Shown here piece by piece: positions 1-12,900 of a DNA stretch of 64,000 nucleotides; the stretch's first letter is position 1; the number at the start of each line of letters is the position of its first letter. The position numbers and the translations under genes were made by a program. The notes below the pieces were generated by a model. It did not search any database and was not told the DNA's origin. It saw only the letters and a list, made by a program, of their open reading frames with translations. Origin of the DNA: Sternotherus odoratus (taxonomy: Eukaryota; Chordata; Testudines; Kinosternidae); NCBI GenBank assembly GCA_032164245.1, contig JAVMKO010000010.1:45158848-45222847 (forward strand). The letters run 5' to 3'.

Positions 1-440
1 TACCGGACCCGCTCAAGCGGGCATATCCGGGCGGCCTCCGCGGCGGGGCCGGGCTGAGGCGAGGGGAAACGACGGGGCCTTCCGCGGCCCAGGGCGGCGC
101 AACGCGGGCGGGCGGCACGGAGGCCCGGCCGGGCCAAAAAGGGGGCTGGGGCGCGGCCATCCGCCCACAGCGCCACCTGCTGGCCGCGCCGCACCGGGCG
201 CCCGAGAGGGGCGGGGCGAGGGGAGGAGTTTGTGGGGTCGTGCCCGGGGGGAGGAGGTGTGTAGGGCTGGTGGGCACGGGGGGGGGGGCACATTGCCTGG
301 GGAGGAGAGAAGGAGGAGGGGCTGGGGGGACTGGTGCCCAGAGGAAAGGGGTATGTGGGGCTAGTGGTGTCCATGGGGAGAGGGAGTTGTGGGGTGGGTA
401 TCCCTGGGGAGAGGAGTGTGTGGGTTGATGCCCGGGAGGA
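1..440. promoter_or_regulatory. CpG-island-like GC-rich segment
   Basis: The first 230 bases are very rich in C+G and in CG dinucleotides, unlike the rest of the window where CG is scarce. From 230 to 440 the segment becomes G-rich and purine-biased with loosely repeated GGGGAGAGG-type units. This pattern fits a CpG island at the promoter or first exon of a gene lying mostly to the left of the window. No convincing coding exon is visible in it. Function is inferred from composition only. Confidence 0.5.
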
Positions 441-1047
441 TGGGCAATACTCAAGGGGCCAGGGCCATGCTATCATGTGAGTGGAGGACACACAGAGGGC
501 TGGTAAGAGGCTGCTCTTTATTTCCCCTGTGCTAGGTTGGCATTAGGAAGGGCTGGTGGCTCTTGTGTTTGTGGCATTGAGAGCAGCAGGGTGTGTCAAG
601 TTACCTCCAGCCTGAGCACTGCAGTGCCATGCTCCCTGCTGACTCTCACAGGGACCGGAGCCGGCTCCAAACCCTGAGGCACCATAGGTCTGTTCTTTTA
701 CATTGCACCATGAAAGTTGGCTAAGCTAACCCCCAGCGAATACCGCTAGTGTAGGGGCCTCCTCCAGTGACATAGGGCTGAGCCATCCCCCTGTCCGCAG
801 AGGGACATATCAGAGGTGTGGCTGGAGCAATGCTACAGGCTGGCTAATTTCAGTTGCTGGAATGGTCCCTAGGAGCCAGCGCAGCCCAACCCAGCCTAAA
901 TTATAGAAGCCCTTGGCATGCCCCTTTTTTATGCTGTGGGCTGGGCTGGCACTCGCCCAACTCCAGAATCCAGTGGCAGCAAAAGTGGTATACAGCCTGC
1001 AGCTCAGAGGTGGTGCTTGAGGATTTAGTCAAGGCAGGGTACCATTA
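441..1047. other. Unassigned intergenic DNA
   Basis: No ORF, splice-flanked exon or repeat that I recognise. Composition is average for the window. Confidence 0.4.
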
Positions 1048-1155
1048 GTGCTTGGATTGCAGGCTCTTCAGGATGGGAACTGGCTCTTTCTTATGTTTTT
1101 ACACAGTTAGTACAATAGATGTGACCACAATACAAATAAATAATAATGAGAGCAC
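1048..1155 (+). repeat. MIR/CORE-SINE-like 3' tail
   Basis: The sequence resembles the 3' end of amniote CORE-SINE or CR1-like repeats, with the words GCTCTTCAGGATGGGAACTG and ACAATACAAATAAATAATAAT at the end. Family assignment is from memory of the consensus and is approximate. Confidence 0.4.
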
Positions 1156-1341
1156 TGTGTTTACTGTATTAGATATTTCTTCTTGGTAGTTAATAAGCAA
1201 ATAATACTCAAATTTGCCTCAGTCATCACGGAGATACAGCCCAGGTGTTACATGCCAAAGCCCATAGACACTCTTTTCAGACACTGCTCATACAGCTTTC
1301 CTCTTTTTGAAACTGTAAAGGAAATACTGTCCCACCTAAAA

Positions 1342-2074
1342 CAGGGGTGGGCAAACTTTTTGGCCCGAGAAACACATCGGGATTGCAGAATTGTATGGAG
1401 GGCCGGGTAGCGAAGGCTGTGCCTCCCCAAACAGCCTGGCCCCACCCCCACCTAACACCCACCCCCTGACTGCCCCCCTCAGAACTCCCAACCCATCCAA
1501 CCACCCCCTTGCTCCTTGTCTCTTGACCGCCTCCTCCAGAGACTCCCTCATCCTTATCCCCCCAGGACTCCTCCTCCTGCCTCCTGACTGCCCCGACACC
1601 TATCCACACCCCCGCTCCCTCACAGACCCCCGGGACTCTCAGGCCTATCCAGCCTCCCCCATTCCCTAACCCCTGACTGCCTCCCCCCAGAACCTCTGCC
1701 CCATCCAACCGCCCCCTGCTCCCTGTCCCCTGGGACTCCCTGCCTCTTATCCAACCCTCTACTCCACTCCTCATCCCCTGCCCCCTTACCATGCCACTCA
1801 GAGCAGCGTGTCTGGCGTCCGCGTGGCCCGCTAGAACTAGACACGTTGCCGTGCCCCTGCTGGAGCTCACAGCCCTGCCCCCTTACCACACCGCTGCAGC
1901 GCTGCCTGGAAGTAGTGGTGGGCCAGAGTTCTGCCTGCGCAGTGGCATGGCTCCGGGGAGGGGGAAAGGCGGGGGCCGGGATGGTGAGAACCTCCCTGGC
2001 CAAGAGCTCAAGGGCCAGACAGGACGGTCCCATGGGTCCGGATGTGGCCCATAGGCTGTAGTTTGCCCACCCCG
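1342..2074. mobile_element. hAT-like non-autonomous DNA transposon
   Basis: The left end reads CAGGGGTGGGCAAACT and the right end is its near-perfect inverted complement (AGTTTGCCCACCCCG), so terminal inverted repeats are directly visible. The interior is C-rich, with no transposase. A diverged second copy with the same ends and interior lies at 7527-8140. No clean target duplication is seen for this copy. Confidence 0.7.
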
Positions 2075-2075
2075 A

Positions 2076-2217
2076 CTATGATTTGAGGACTTCAATAGCT
2101 CAGACATAGGTTAGAGGTTTATTACAGGGGTGGGTGGGTGAGCTTCTGTGGCCTGTGTTGTGCAGGAGGTCAGACTAGATGATCATAATGGTCCCTTCTG
2201 ACTTTAAAGTCTATGAG
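2076..2217 (+). mobile_element. CR1 LINE 3' end
   Basis: Contains the hallmark CR1 3' segment of reptiles (GAGGTCAGACTAGATGATCA, then GGTCCCTTCTGAC and TCTATGAG at the terminus). The orientation is plus. Only the 3' part is present, the usual 5'-truncated form. Confidence 0.75.
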
Positions 2218-2659
2218 ACAGTGGCAACCACCAACTTCCAGTCCAATGATTAATTCATCTTTATCTGTCATAATGAGGTTCAGAATGATTAACTTTGTAT
2301 TGGAAAATCATCCTGTTGGCCCAGGGTGGAAATGAATAAGTAACATAGCTATGAAAGGCTCTGGTCCAAATTATTATCACACCCTTGTGTACTTTGCAAC
2401 AAGCCAGGCCTTGATCAGCAACAAAGTCCCTGGATTCCTCTTCCACTAGAAGAGGCAGGATGGATGTTCTGGGGCAGAGTCAAGTCATTTTAAGAATGGA
2501 GGCTTATGGAATGAAACCTGACCGGGAATGCTGCAGTCAGCACAGCAGACCCGTTGTTACTTATCCGATGCAATTCATTCCATGCTACCCCAACATTTTC
2601 CAAGGGCTCCAGATGTTTGTGTTGTCCCGGATCATGATCATTATTCAAAACTAACATTC
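2218..2659. other. Unassigned intergenic DNA
   Basis: No gene-like signal seen. The text is AT-richer than average and may be an old repeat remnant. Confidence 0.3.
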
Positions 2660-2667
2660 CACGGCAA

Positions 2668-2792
2668 TAGAGTGACCAGACAGCAAGTGTGAAAAATTGG
2701 GACAGCGGGTGGGGGGGTAACAGGAGCCTATATAAAAAAAAGACTCAAAAATCGGGACTGTCCCTATGAAATCGGGACATCTGGTCACCCTA
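2668..2792. mobile_element. 125-bp hAT-like MITE with perfect 8-bp target duplication
   Basis: The ends are inverted repeats (TAGAGTGACCAGA and TCTGGTCACCCTA reading inward). The element is flanked by exact direct repeats CACGGCAA at 2660-2667 and 2793-2800. An 8-bp duplication is characteristic of hAT transposition. Sister copies are at 51519-51627 and 55460-55579. Confidence 0.85.
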
Positions 2793-2800
2793 CACGGCAA

Positions 2801-4160
2801 TGAATGGAGCTGCTCAGACCACTCACAGCTAGTATTTCCTGCTGCCTAGAAGCTCCAGCACCAGCAGCCGGCTCTGTGTCCTCTCTGGACCCTACATGGT
2901 TGGAAGATTTTCTTCCCACTTGGCTGTTTCAGGAGGCATGCGATGCCCTCTAGTGGCACAAGTTTGCACAGGCACCCTCCCAGCCCAGCATCCTATTTTA
3001 CATTCTCCTTTCAAGGTAGATGAAACAATGGGGAACAGCGAGCAAGGGAATTAAGCACCAGATGGTGTTTTCAAGCCCTGGCCTGACTTGTGAAGAGGAT
3101 GTAAGGGGGCCTGGCTGCAGCAGAAGCCCGTGACTCAGCCTAAATTTTCTCTCTCGCACTGGGAAAGAGCGTCCTGACATTGCAAAGAGCAGCTTTGCCA
3201 TCTCTTGCCACTTGCGCTCCCTGCTGCACTGGCTCTACTCTGCTGCCAGGCCCCTCACTGGGAGGATCCAACCCCACCCTTGTGAGAAACTCACCAGCTG
3301 CAGTTCAAGGATGAAAAGCTCTTGGCAGATAAAGGGCTGTAAATAAAAGCAGCTGCTCCAGTCAGAGCAGCACTCACAGTGACCCAAGGAGAGGCAACAT
3401 GGGGGGCAGCTGTGATGTGGCAGGGCTGGGAGCCGTGCAGAGAAGCAACATGCAGAGCCCCGGGGAGATGAGTTCCCTCATGTTGCATAACTGACCTGCC
3501 CAGCCCAGACAGGCCTCCACAGCTGCTGCCCTCAGAGATTCCGCACGCTTGGGGGTGGTCCAGCTATGGAGGCTTCTCCTGCTCCCGAGGTGGTGGGGTT
3601 GTGGGGAGCTGCACCAAGTTGGTAGGCTCTGGGTCTTGCTCTGCTCCCACTCATGTTGGTGTGCATGAGAACAGAGAGAAAGGAGAATCAGGTCCTGCTA
3701 CCACCCAGAGCCTAGGGGAATGGGGCTGGGGGAGGGGGGAGCATCTGGACACATCCTCTGGGAGATGGGTTCTTCTTGACCATCATCTCAGGGAGGAAGA
3801 TTTACAAATGGGCCATAGAGGCTGAGGTCTCCCTAGCTAACAGTGCAATTCAAAGAGGCATTTGGAGCTAAAGATTCACCCCTGCTCTGGAAAGTAGCAA
3901 CTGGGGAGGCTGGAGGGTCCTGGGTAGGGACTAGGGAGTAAGCAGCCTAGGGCTGCCCGTTTGGGTTGGCCGTATTCCCAGAGGTCTCATCACATGAGGT
4001 AGCCTTTAATGAAAGATTAATTTTTAATTCCTGGAGACTCCAGAACAATCCTGGAGGGTTGGCGACCCTAAACCAGCCGGGCTCTAGGTCTGTAGGGGTA
4101 GGAGTTGCAGATGTGGGTGGAGACTGGGGAGACTGAGCCCCTTGAGAAGGGTGTGGTAGA
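2801..4160. other. Unassigned intergenic DNA
   Basis: About 1.4 kb with only short chance ORFs. I see no splice-flanked exon and no repeat family I can name. Confidence 0.3.
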
Positions 4161-4164
4161 TCAA

Positions 4165-4590
4165 ATGAGCCGAGGTCAGTAATAAAGATTAAATAAGATT
4201 GGTCCCAAAACTCCACTGGTAACCTCCCTCAGCCTGACAGTCCACCTTTCAGTAAGACCTGCTGTAGTCTCCCCTTTAACCAGTTCCTTATCCACCTTTC
4301 AGTTTTCATATTGATCCCATCTTTTCCAGCTTAACTAATAATTCCCCATGTGGCACCGTATCCAACACTTTACTGAAATCAAGGTAAATTAGTTCCACTG
4401 CATTTACTTTGTCTAAAAAATCTGTTACCTTCTCAAAGAAGATCAGCTTGGTTTGGCATGATCAACCTTTTGTAAAACCACGTTGTATTTTGTCCCAATT
4501 ACCATTGACCACAGTGTTCTTAACTACTTTCTCCTTCAATTATTTTCCCAAGACCTTGCATACTGCAGATGACTTCTTCAATGGGGCCAG
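4165..4590 (-). mobile_element. CR1 LINE fragment, minus orientation
   Basis: The reverse complement resembles the CR1 3' portion: the plus-strand words CCAGTTCCTTATCCACCTTT, ACTTTACTGAAATCAAGGTA and CAAGACCTTGCATACTGC are typical of antisense CR1 reverse transcriptase and 3' UTR sequence in reptiles. The reading frame is broken and short. Confidence 0.65.
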
Positions 4591-5909
4591 GATTTCACTG
4601 CTGGAGTGGGAGAAACCCGGGAGGAGCCGGGAATGCTCCGAGTTGGGATAGACTCTCCTAGTTTATTTTAGTGACTGTATGAACATAGTTCCTGTTAATG
4701 CTTCTCACAAGGAAAGACAGATGAGTCCTTATTCTGCCTTCACCTTCCACGGTGCCATAGTGAAGTCCTGATTGGATTTTATGGAGTCCCTGGCTCTTTA
4801 CCCTTTCCAGAGCTCTGCTTGGGGTAAGAGGTGTTATATATATACATTTACTTTCCTTTGTTGTTGATTGGGGTTTAGGGGAATCAAGGGGTATCAGTGG
4901 CAGTATCAGACTTCCCCCAAAGGAGCTCTAGTTCAGGGCTTCAGCTCTGTGTTGAAAACCCCCGGGGCAACTGTTCTCTCCCCAGACACTACGGGGAAGA
5001 AACGTGCACATCTCTGTGTGTCTTACTGCCCCTCAGACATTACGACTCATGAAAATGGGCTTGCTTTGCTCCCAGCCATGGGGTACCATGGAGCTGCTTT
5101 CACTCTGCGTCTCTGGTTTAAACCAAGCAACCCACTTTTTATCCTGTTACCTGGGAAGTGACAGCAACATTTTCGATAATAGTTGAACCAATGTGCCAAT
5201 GATTGAAATACTCCACCCCCTGCCTTTAACAGGGCATTGAGAAGGAAGCCTGGCTCATTGTGGGGATGTTGCCAATCCTACACATTCAAAAATCATATGT
5301 CAGGCTCCAAAATCTCACGAGATTGCCTTAAAAATCTCATGATTTTGAAGGGATAATCAACGCTGGGTTCTTTCTATTGATTTTGTGATTTTTGAGCTTT
5401 CTGGGTTTGTGTTTTCAAGCTTTTCTCTGCGACCACAAGGGCTGTTGTTATTGATTAGCATCGTTTCCTCAAGTTACGCTGGACCCCCATGGCTGGAGAT
5501 ATCATTATCAACGCTGATAGGAAGAGCTATTTTTTAACTGAGCAAACCTTTGCTTCCCTGAGAATGACCATATGGAGCCTATGCCGGGCCTTGAGCAAAC
5601 AGTGGAATCCCACTTTGGCAAAGTCAGGACTTCACAAACTTTCATAAATAGGGGCCAGGGAATTTCTGCTCTCCATGGGGCGTAAGGAGCAACATCAAAG
5701 GTAAGTTGCACTTTCATTCCCTTCTTACAAATGTAGACTTCGGATGTTCCAGCTAATTTTCTGGAGATCAGATTTTTCTCCACCAGACAGATCTTCAGCT
5801 GGGGGTAAACCAGCCAATTAACAGTCGCTGAGGAGATATATGTTTTCTGAATTATAGTACTTCCCTATAGGCTCTGATCCTGACCTCCTTACTTCAGTGG
5901 AAGTTTTGT
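4591..5909. other. Unassigned intergenic DNA
   Basis: No gene, exon or named repeat that I can support. One antisense 91-codon frame around 5508-5783 lacks any recognisable domain. Confidence 0.3.
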
Positions 5910-6192
5910 ACCGAAAAGTTAGGTCGGTATAGCTACAGCACTCAGGGAAGGGGTGGTGGTGTGTGAAATTCACACCCCTGAGTGCCACAGCTACGATGAC
6001 CCAATTCCTAGTGTAGACATGGCTAGGTCAACAGAAGACTTCTGTGACCCTAGCTACTGCTGCACAGAGAGGTGGATTTCCTAGAGTGATGGAAAACCCC
6101 CTTCTGTCACTGCAGGAAGCAGCTCCACTACAGTAGCACAGCTGCAGCGCCATAGCTGTGCCATTGTAGCACCCATAGCGTAGGTATGGCCT
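5910..6192. mobile_element. Turtle MITE-like DNA transposon
   Basis: Matches the general pattern of a common turtle non-autonomous DNA element. It begins TTAGGTCGGTATAGCTACAG, has an internal palindromic block (GAAATTCACACCCCTGAGTG), then GTGTAGACATGGCTAGGTC, and ends near AGCGTAGGTATGGCC. No coding capacity. The exact ends are approximate. Confidence 0.5.
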
Positions 6193-6994
6193 GAATAAAG
6201 AGGGTAGAAAAGGGCTCGTAGCGTTTCTCTTATATTTACAAACACCTTGGGTGGAATCCTAGCCCCACTGAAGTCAATAGCAAAATTTCCATTGATTCAA
6301 TGGAGCCAAGACTTCACCCTTTATGCAAAAGTACCACATGTGCCATCTAGTGTCTTGGGACACCAATCAAAGGGCCAGCACAAGGTGGTGGCAAAACAGT
6401 GGTGATCTTCTACTGAAGGTACTGGCACAATTGTCCGGGTGGAAAGGTGCACGGGGAGGGAGCTTTTATAGAGGTGTCGAGAGCAATGACCATTGAATGA
6501 GCGTGTGAGATATTTTAACGGGAGCATGGGGAATCATTCCCAGGCAGCTGTTCAGGTGGAAGGGACAGTGCTGGCATAGCGTGCTGGGGGGTATGGCTGG
6601 GTTTACTGGAGTCAGTGCATCTGGATTGCCTCCATGGATTTCAATGGGCATTTTACCTGTGTAGGATGCTCAGGGGATGGCCCTGTGTTAATCCAGTGGC
6701 ACAGGTGAACTGAGAACTGCACGGAAGTATGAGCAGCCCCAGGGAAGGCACTCCCTCCCTCCCCCATCCCTCCACCAAACAATCGAGCCTTTCTCTCAGG
6801 CGGAGTCACATTGGGGAGATGAATCCAGGGAATCTCAAGGGCGAACTGTGAGGAAGGGGGATGCTTTCCATATCGTTACCTGTGCCAGGTAACATCGCTG
6901 CATGGCACAGTGACTGAGGGCAGGTGAGTCAGTTCTTACTGTAACTCACCTCTTGGCCAATCCCTTGGGGCTTTGCTTCCCTTCCTCCCTGCAG
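6193..6994. other. Region upstream of DNASE1; no exon identified
   Basis: The DNASE1 start-codon exon opens with an acceptor (CTTCCTCCCTGCAG), so a 5' noncoding exon and promoter must lie upstream. I could not identify it. No TATA box or CpG island is obvious in the last 800 bases. Confidence 0.35.
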
Positions 6995-6995
6995 G

Positions 6996-9900
6996 ATGGG
7001 GGCCACGAAGCCGGCGCTGGCCTTGCTGTCCCTGGCCTACCTGCTGCGCACAGCTGCTGCCCTGAGACTCTGCGCTTTCAACATCAGGAGCTTTGGAGAC
7101 AGCAAGATGTCCAACGAGACCATCGCAGACATCATCGTGAATGTGAGTGCTGGGGGGAGGTCCTATATACCAGCTGTGCTTGGGAGCTGGGAGTGCCCTG
7201 GACTCCATCAAACAGCTGGCCCAGGGGCTCTCAGAAGGGTGTTTTTAGTGAGTATGCAATCTCCTGGGCTGAAGGCTACTTAGAAACCCAACTGAAAGGG
7301 CAGCGATGAAGGGCCAAGTGCTAGGTTGTTTCTCTGCTTACTCCAGCATGATTGGCTAAGAGATGGTAAAGCTGCTTAGTATGATTCCTCCTCCATGGGG
7401 GTTATGCCCTAGACCTCTCAGTTACAAGTGTAGACAGCCTGAGCCATGCCCAGGAACCCCTGTGGGGAGACAATTTCCACCCACACTGAGAAGTGAAACC
7501 AAGGTCCAAGTGAGGAGATGATAGATCGGAGTGGGCACGCTTTTTGGCCTGAGGGCGAAACTGTATGGAGGGCTGGGTAGGGAAGACTGTGCCTCCCCAA
7601 ACAGCCTGGCCCCCACCCTCTCTCACTTCCCGCCCTCTGACTGCCCCCCTCAGAACTCCTGACCCATCCAACTCCCCCTGCTCCCTGACTACTCCCATCC
7701 ACATCCCCACCCCGACAGCCCCCCTGAGACCTTACCCCCTATCCGAGGCCCTCTCCTCCCTGTCTATCCCCCCACAGATCCCTATCCATCCCCCCCACAG
7801 ACTGTCTGGGACTCCCACGCCTATCCAACCCCCCCCCCCATTCCCTGACCACCACACCCCAGAACCTCCGCCTCATCCAACAGCTCCCTGTCCCCTGACT
7901 GCCCCCAGGACCCTGTGCCCCTTATCCAATCCCCCCTGCCCCCATCCCCTTACCATGCCGCTCAGAGCAACAGGAGCTCACAGCCGCGCGGCCAGAGCCA
8001 GACACGCCACCCAGAGCACTGGCGTCATGTCATGCTGAGACTGCGGGGGGACAAGAGGGGAGGGGCTGGGGGTAGCCTCCTAAATGGGAGCTCAGGGCAT
8101 GGGCAGGACAGTCCCATGGGCTGAAGTTTGCCCACCTCTGTGACAGATCAATGGATGGTTATATATGGGCACAGATGGTCTATCAGAACAAAAGAACAGT
8201 CACAGTGGATCAGACTAATGGTCCATCTAGCCAATATCCTGTTTTCCAATAGCGGCTGGTACCAGGTGCTTCAGAGGGAATGAACAGAACAAGGTAATTA
8301 TTGAGTGATCCATTCCAGTTTCTGGCAGTCATCAGCCACATGGTCCCCTATAACACTGAGAAGTGAAACCAAGGTCCTAGACAGATAAATAGATCGATCA
8401 GTCATCTATCTGTACCCAACCACTGCTCCCAGTACAAAAAGGAAGGGGAAGGGTCGATGGGAAATCGGAACCCTGAGACTGACAGTTCCCAGGAACAATG
8501 GGGAGATGCCAATGCTCCAGGTCAGCCTCATTGACAGGTTGGGCAGGTTAATCAGGGAGTCAGGTGGCCAGGGGGTCCTGTCCTCTGTGTGAGCTGGAAT
8601 TGCCTGGGTCAGACAGAATGGGGCCAAGCGAAGGAGAGAGAAGCAGCCCAGGGGGCTGGAGGCAGAGGGGGACTGGAGCTGGAGTAGTCCAGAGCTGGGT
8701 GTGGTGAGTAGCTGGGAAGAGTGAGGGGGGGACCTGGGCAGTGGGCCCAGTGCAGGGAGAAGCTCCCAGCCAGGAGGACTTGCAGGCCAGTCTCGGAGGG
8801 GGATCGTAACCGCGACGAGGTGAGGGTGACACCAGGAAGAAGGGTCCTGCCACGTAAAGCCTGAGAGTGTGTGGCCACCGCCAGTCCAACCCATGTCGCA
8901 GGAGCCACGTGGTGCAGCCCCCAACCCAGCGCTCCGGCCGGAGTGGGGCCTTGCCCACCCCTGTCCTAGCCTCTGCTCTAAGTGACCAACACAAGGTTGG
9001 GGGTCAACCCCCCCAGGAATCCTGGGCCCAGCATTATTGGGGTTATGAGGACACTGACACACAGGAGAATGGAAGGAGGGTCCTCGAGGGCAGGGAGGCC
9101 TCTGGGTAAAGGCAGTGAGTGCGAGGACCCAGATCATTTGGCTAGTTCATTTCACTGGGGTAGTGTATAAGTCAGGAAAGTTCCCCCCGATAGCAGGACC
9201 ATTCCCCCGCTTACAGGTCTACCTAGCACCTTGGTTTGACTTCTCAGTGCGATAGGGGACCATGTGGCTAATGACTGCCAGAGACTGGGATGGATCACTC
9301 AGTGATTACCCTGTTCTGTTCAGTCCTCTGAAGCATCTGGCCCCAGCCAGTGTCAGAAGACAGGACACTGGGCTAGATGGACCATTATCTATCACCACTT
9401 CAGATTCCACAGTGTTTTTGGAGACAGAGGGTAACCCTGGCAGCCTGGCTGGCGTTCCCCATGGCAGTGAAACTCTCCCTGTGCAATCACTCCTGTTGGT
9501 CTCTGCTGGCTGATTTTGAACCCTTCTGGAAGAGCTGCAGTCTGAAAGCTGCCATTTCCACCTGTTCTCTTCTGTTTTCCCATCCAAGTCACCCCAGTGC
9601 TCAGCTCCTTCCCCCCAGCTCATGCAGAAAAGAGAGGAAAATGCCCAGCTCAGCCAGTGAGTGAAGGGGCATGTCAGCGCTGGGATACCACCTTGCAGCC
9701 TGGGCTTTTGCCGGGTGTTCTCAGTGATTTTTTGCAGTGTTTGTGAATCTCCCAGGGAAGCTGGGGAGAAAGGTGAGGGGTGTGAGTCACTGCACATGCA
9801 GCCTGTCCCAGGCTGGGCTTCACAGCGCAGCGCTTTGTGTTTCCCCCAGATCGTGCAGACGTATGACATCGCCGTGGTGCAGGAAGTACGGGACTCTGAT

Positions 9901-12900
9901 CTGAGCGCAGTCAGGAAACTGGTGGACCGGCTCAACAGGTGATTTCCAAACCTACATGGAAGGGAGGGAGGGGGATGGGGGGAGGAAGAAGTGGAGGAGC
10001 CTAAAATATTTCTGTGGTTTGGAGTGTTTTAGAGCAGATATAAACAAGGCCCCTTGGGGTGCAGCACCCAGCCAGCCACACGGGGAAGGCTCCATTGCTG
10101 CCCTCAACAGCTTAGATGAGGGGAGCGTTAGAGCTGGGGCTCTGCAGGTAGATCTGCATAACTGACTCAGTGACAGTGTCACAGGGCACATCACTCACCA
10201 CTGGTCCAGCACAGCCTTCCCATCACTCTGGGGATTAGCTTGAGGCTGACACCCTTGTCCATTTCACTCCAGCCACAGTCCACCTGCAACCCCTCTTCCA
10301 GCATGAGGTTCCACAGATCCTCGTCATGGCTCAGCCCTCCCGCCATGTCACTATCTGGGTTCCCCACTTCCAGGGGAGGTTTGGCTCCTCAACAGTCCTG
10401 CCACATGCCCAGTGGCAAGTAGGAGGACCCAGGCCCAGGATCTGGGTCCCAGCCCAGGATCCCTCCAAACCTCAGTCACTTGCCTCTACTATCACTGCAT
10501 TTCCATGGGCCACTTCCCCTTCCTCAGTCTCACTAGCCCATCTGGAGCACCTTCTCTTCTCCCAGGTTCCTGCCTGCACTGCTGTATCCAAGGTACTATC
10601 AGGTTGCAGCCACCTCCCAACACAGTCCTCCCTCCTCAAGTTCCAGCCAGCTACTAACCCTGCTGTGCGCTGAGGCTCTTTTATATGGCCTGCCAGTCCC
10701 TGATTGGCCACTCCTCACAGTCCCTCTCCTATTGGCTGTTTTTCATGCAGCCTCCCTAGGGCTCTATTAACCCCTTCTGGCGAACACCCCATCACAGACA
10801 CCCTTTTGGGCCTCTGGAGCTTTTCACCACATGGGCATCCCTGCCGGGCACCACACGCTGCCACTCTCACAAGTGAGCATGACATGGGGTACAGCAGTAC
10901 TCGGGTGGCACATTTCAGGGCAATAATCTTGTATTCAAAAAACAGCACAAACAGAGGAGCACCAAACTCCCTGAGGACATCAGCAAGGTGCAGACACAGA
11001 GCAGGGCATGCCTAGATGCCAGGATTGAGTGGGATCCCTGGATGGCAGCTTTCCCCTGGGGTTACAGCATCTTCGTGGCTGCTCTAGTTTACACCACTGA
11101 CTCCAATGCTACCCAGGCTTCCAGCTGGCAAAGGCAACAGGGTAGATTTTTGCCAACTGCTCCCATTTTGTAATGTGCAGGGGGCTTCCCAAAGGCAGCT
11201 AGCAGCCCTATGTGCTATGCCACCTACTTTGCAAGAGAGAATGGCCTCACCAGGGAAGGGGTGCAGTGCACAAGGGGTGACACACACATGATACCGCCTG
11301 TGCGAGTATCACAAGCTGAGCCCAGAGGAAACAGGGAATGAAGATCACAAGAGATGCCCCTTCCCCCCATTCCAATGGTTACTTACAAAAATACACTGGG
11401 TGTTTGCTGACAGGGCAGACACAAATTGTGGGGTCTGGAGCTTCCCTGCTCTGCCCCCTGCGCAGCCGTTTACACCAGTGCAAAGTGACTGTATGCACTG
11501 ATTCTGATTTCATGTACTCAGGTATAAATGAGGGGTAACTCCATTACAGCCAATGGCAGCCATCCTGTGTGAAACCGGTGTGAGCTCAGAACTGGACCTT
11601 ACCGTATGGGTGTGAATTGGTAACAAGGGACAAGAGCCACCAACCCCTCAGGAGAAGCCTGTGAAAGGGGCGGAGAGGACTAGAATGGGCTTGGGAAGTG
11701 CAGAGGGAGGGGACAGATCTCCAGCCCCAGACCAGGGGTAACATGACTCCAGCGAGGTCTGATTCTGCTGGTGGTGGTGACGTGGCGGGGGTCACAGGCA
11801 CTCTGCGCCTCTGTGGCAGAGGGGTTCTGACCCGGCCTCTTCCACTCAGCTTCCCACGAACTCGGTTTGACTCCACTCCCATCACTCAGGTCTCTTCATT
11901 GGGCCCACAGCGAAGCTACAGTGAGTTGATCAGACTCAAGTGGAGGGGGTGAGGATAGGGTGTACTGGTATCAGGGCCGGCGACATGGGGGTACTACGGG
12001 TAGAGCTGTACCGGGCCCCGCACTTTAGGGGGGCCCCGGTACAGCTCTACCCGTAGTCATCCGGCGCGGCTCTCCCCCGGACGAGCGCGTGTCTCCGGCC
12101 GGAGCAGTGAGCCCGGCCGGCGGCAGCGGCTCAGTCCGGGGGAGAAAGGGCAGGGGGGGACGGAGGGAGCAGCAAGGACGGCTCCCGCCGCTCCCGGGCT
12201 CTCGCTGCCGCCAGCTGTCAGCTGGGGGGGGGGGGGGAGCGCCGGCTGGGCTGGGGGGGGGTGGCTGGGCTGGGGGCACCCCAGCCGCTGTCAGCTGGGG
12301 GGGGGAGCGCCGGCTGGGCTGGGGGGCCCCCCAAACTATCAGAGTAGGGGGCCCCCAAATTTCTGTCGCCGGCCCCGACTGGTACCGCCAATTCAAAGTG
12401 ACCCAGCTGCACTCTTTTGTTATAGACATGTACACGTGCCATTGTATCCCCTGTCTGGGGATGGGCGTGCTCCCTTTGCAGGACCCAATCCCTGTACAGC
12501 AAGCACTGTCCATGCACAACTTTCTCTCTGCCTCAACTCACCTTCCAGGCTTCGCTTACCCGTTGTTATCTTGTCAGCGGTTCCCTGAGGGTCCCCCCTT
12601 TTCTTAGCCAGCCCAGACAGCCCGTTTCCAGCCTGCTGCTCCACTTACCTCCCTCAGACTGTCTCCCAAGAAATGGGGCCTCACCCCCGTCCAATTATTC
12701 ATGTCAAGCCAGGCTACATAGAAGGGGCCCATGGGAATGATGCTCCCTGAGACACTCCCCCCCGCCACCCCAAGCCTGGCTTCACAGAATCGAGTGGCAA
12801 GGAGCCTGCATGGAGGGAGACGCCTCAGCCATAAAGCAGGCAGGCTCCTCCTTCGCTGACTGGAGGTGGGACGGGAATGGCGGGAGGTGGTGCAGGAACA

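Noticed and set aside
1277..1870. 197-codon Gly-rich minus-strand frame
   Set aside because: It is the antisense of the C-rich interior of an hAT-like element and is low in complexity.
8406..9137. 243-codon minus-strand frame as a gene
   Set aside because: It lies inside a DNASE1 intron in GC-skewed repeat-rich DNA, has no domain, and overlaps the inverted dispersed repeat.
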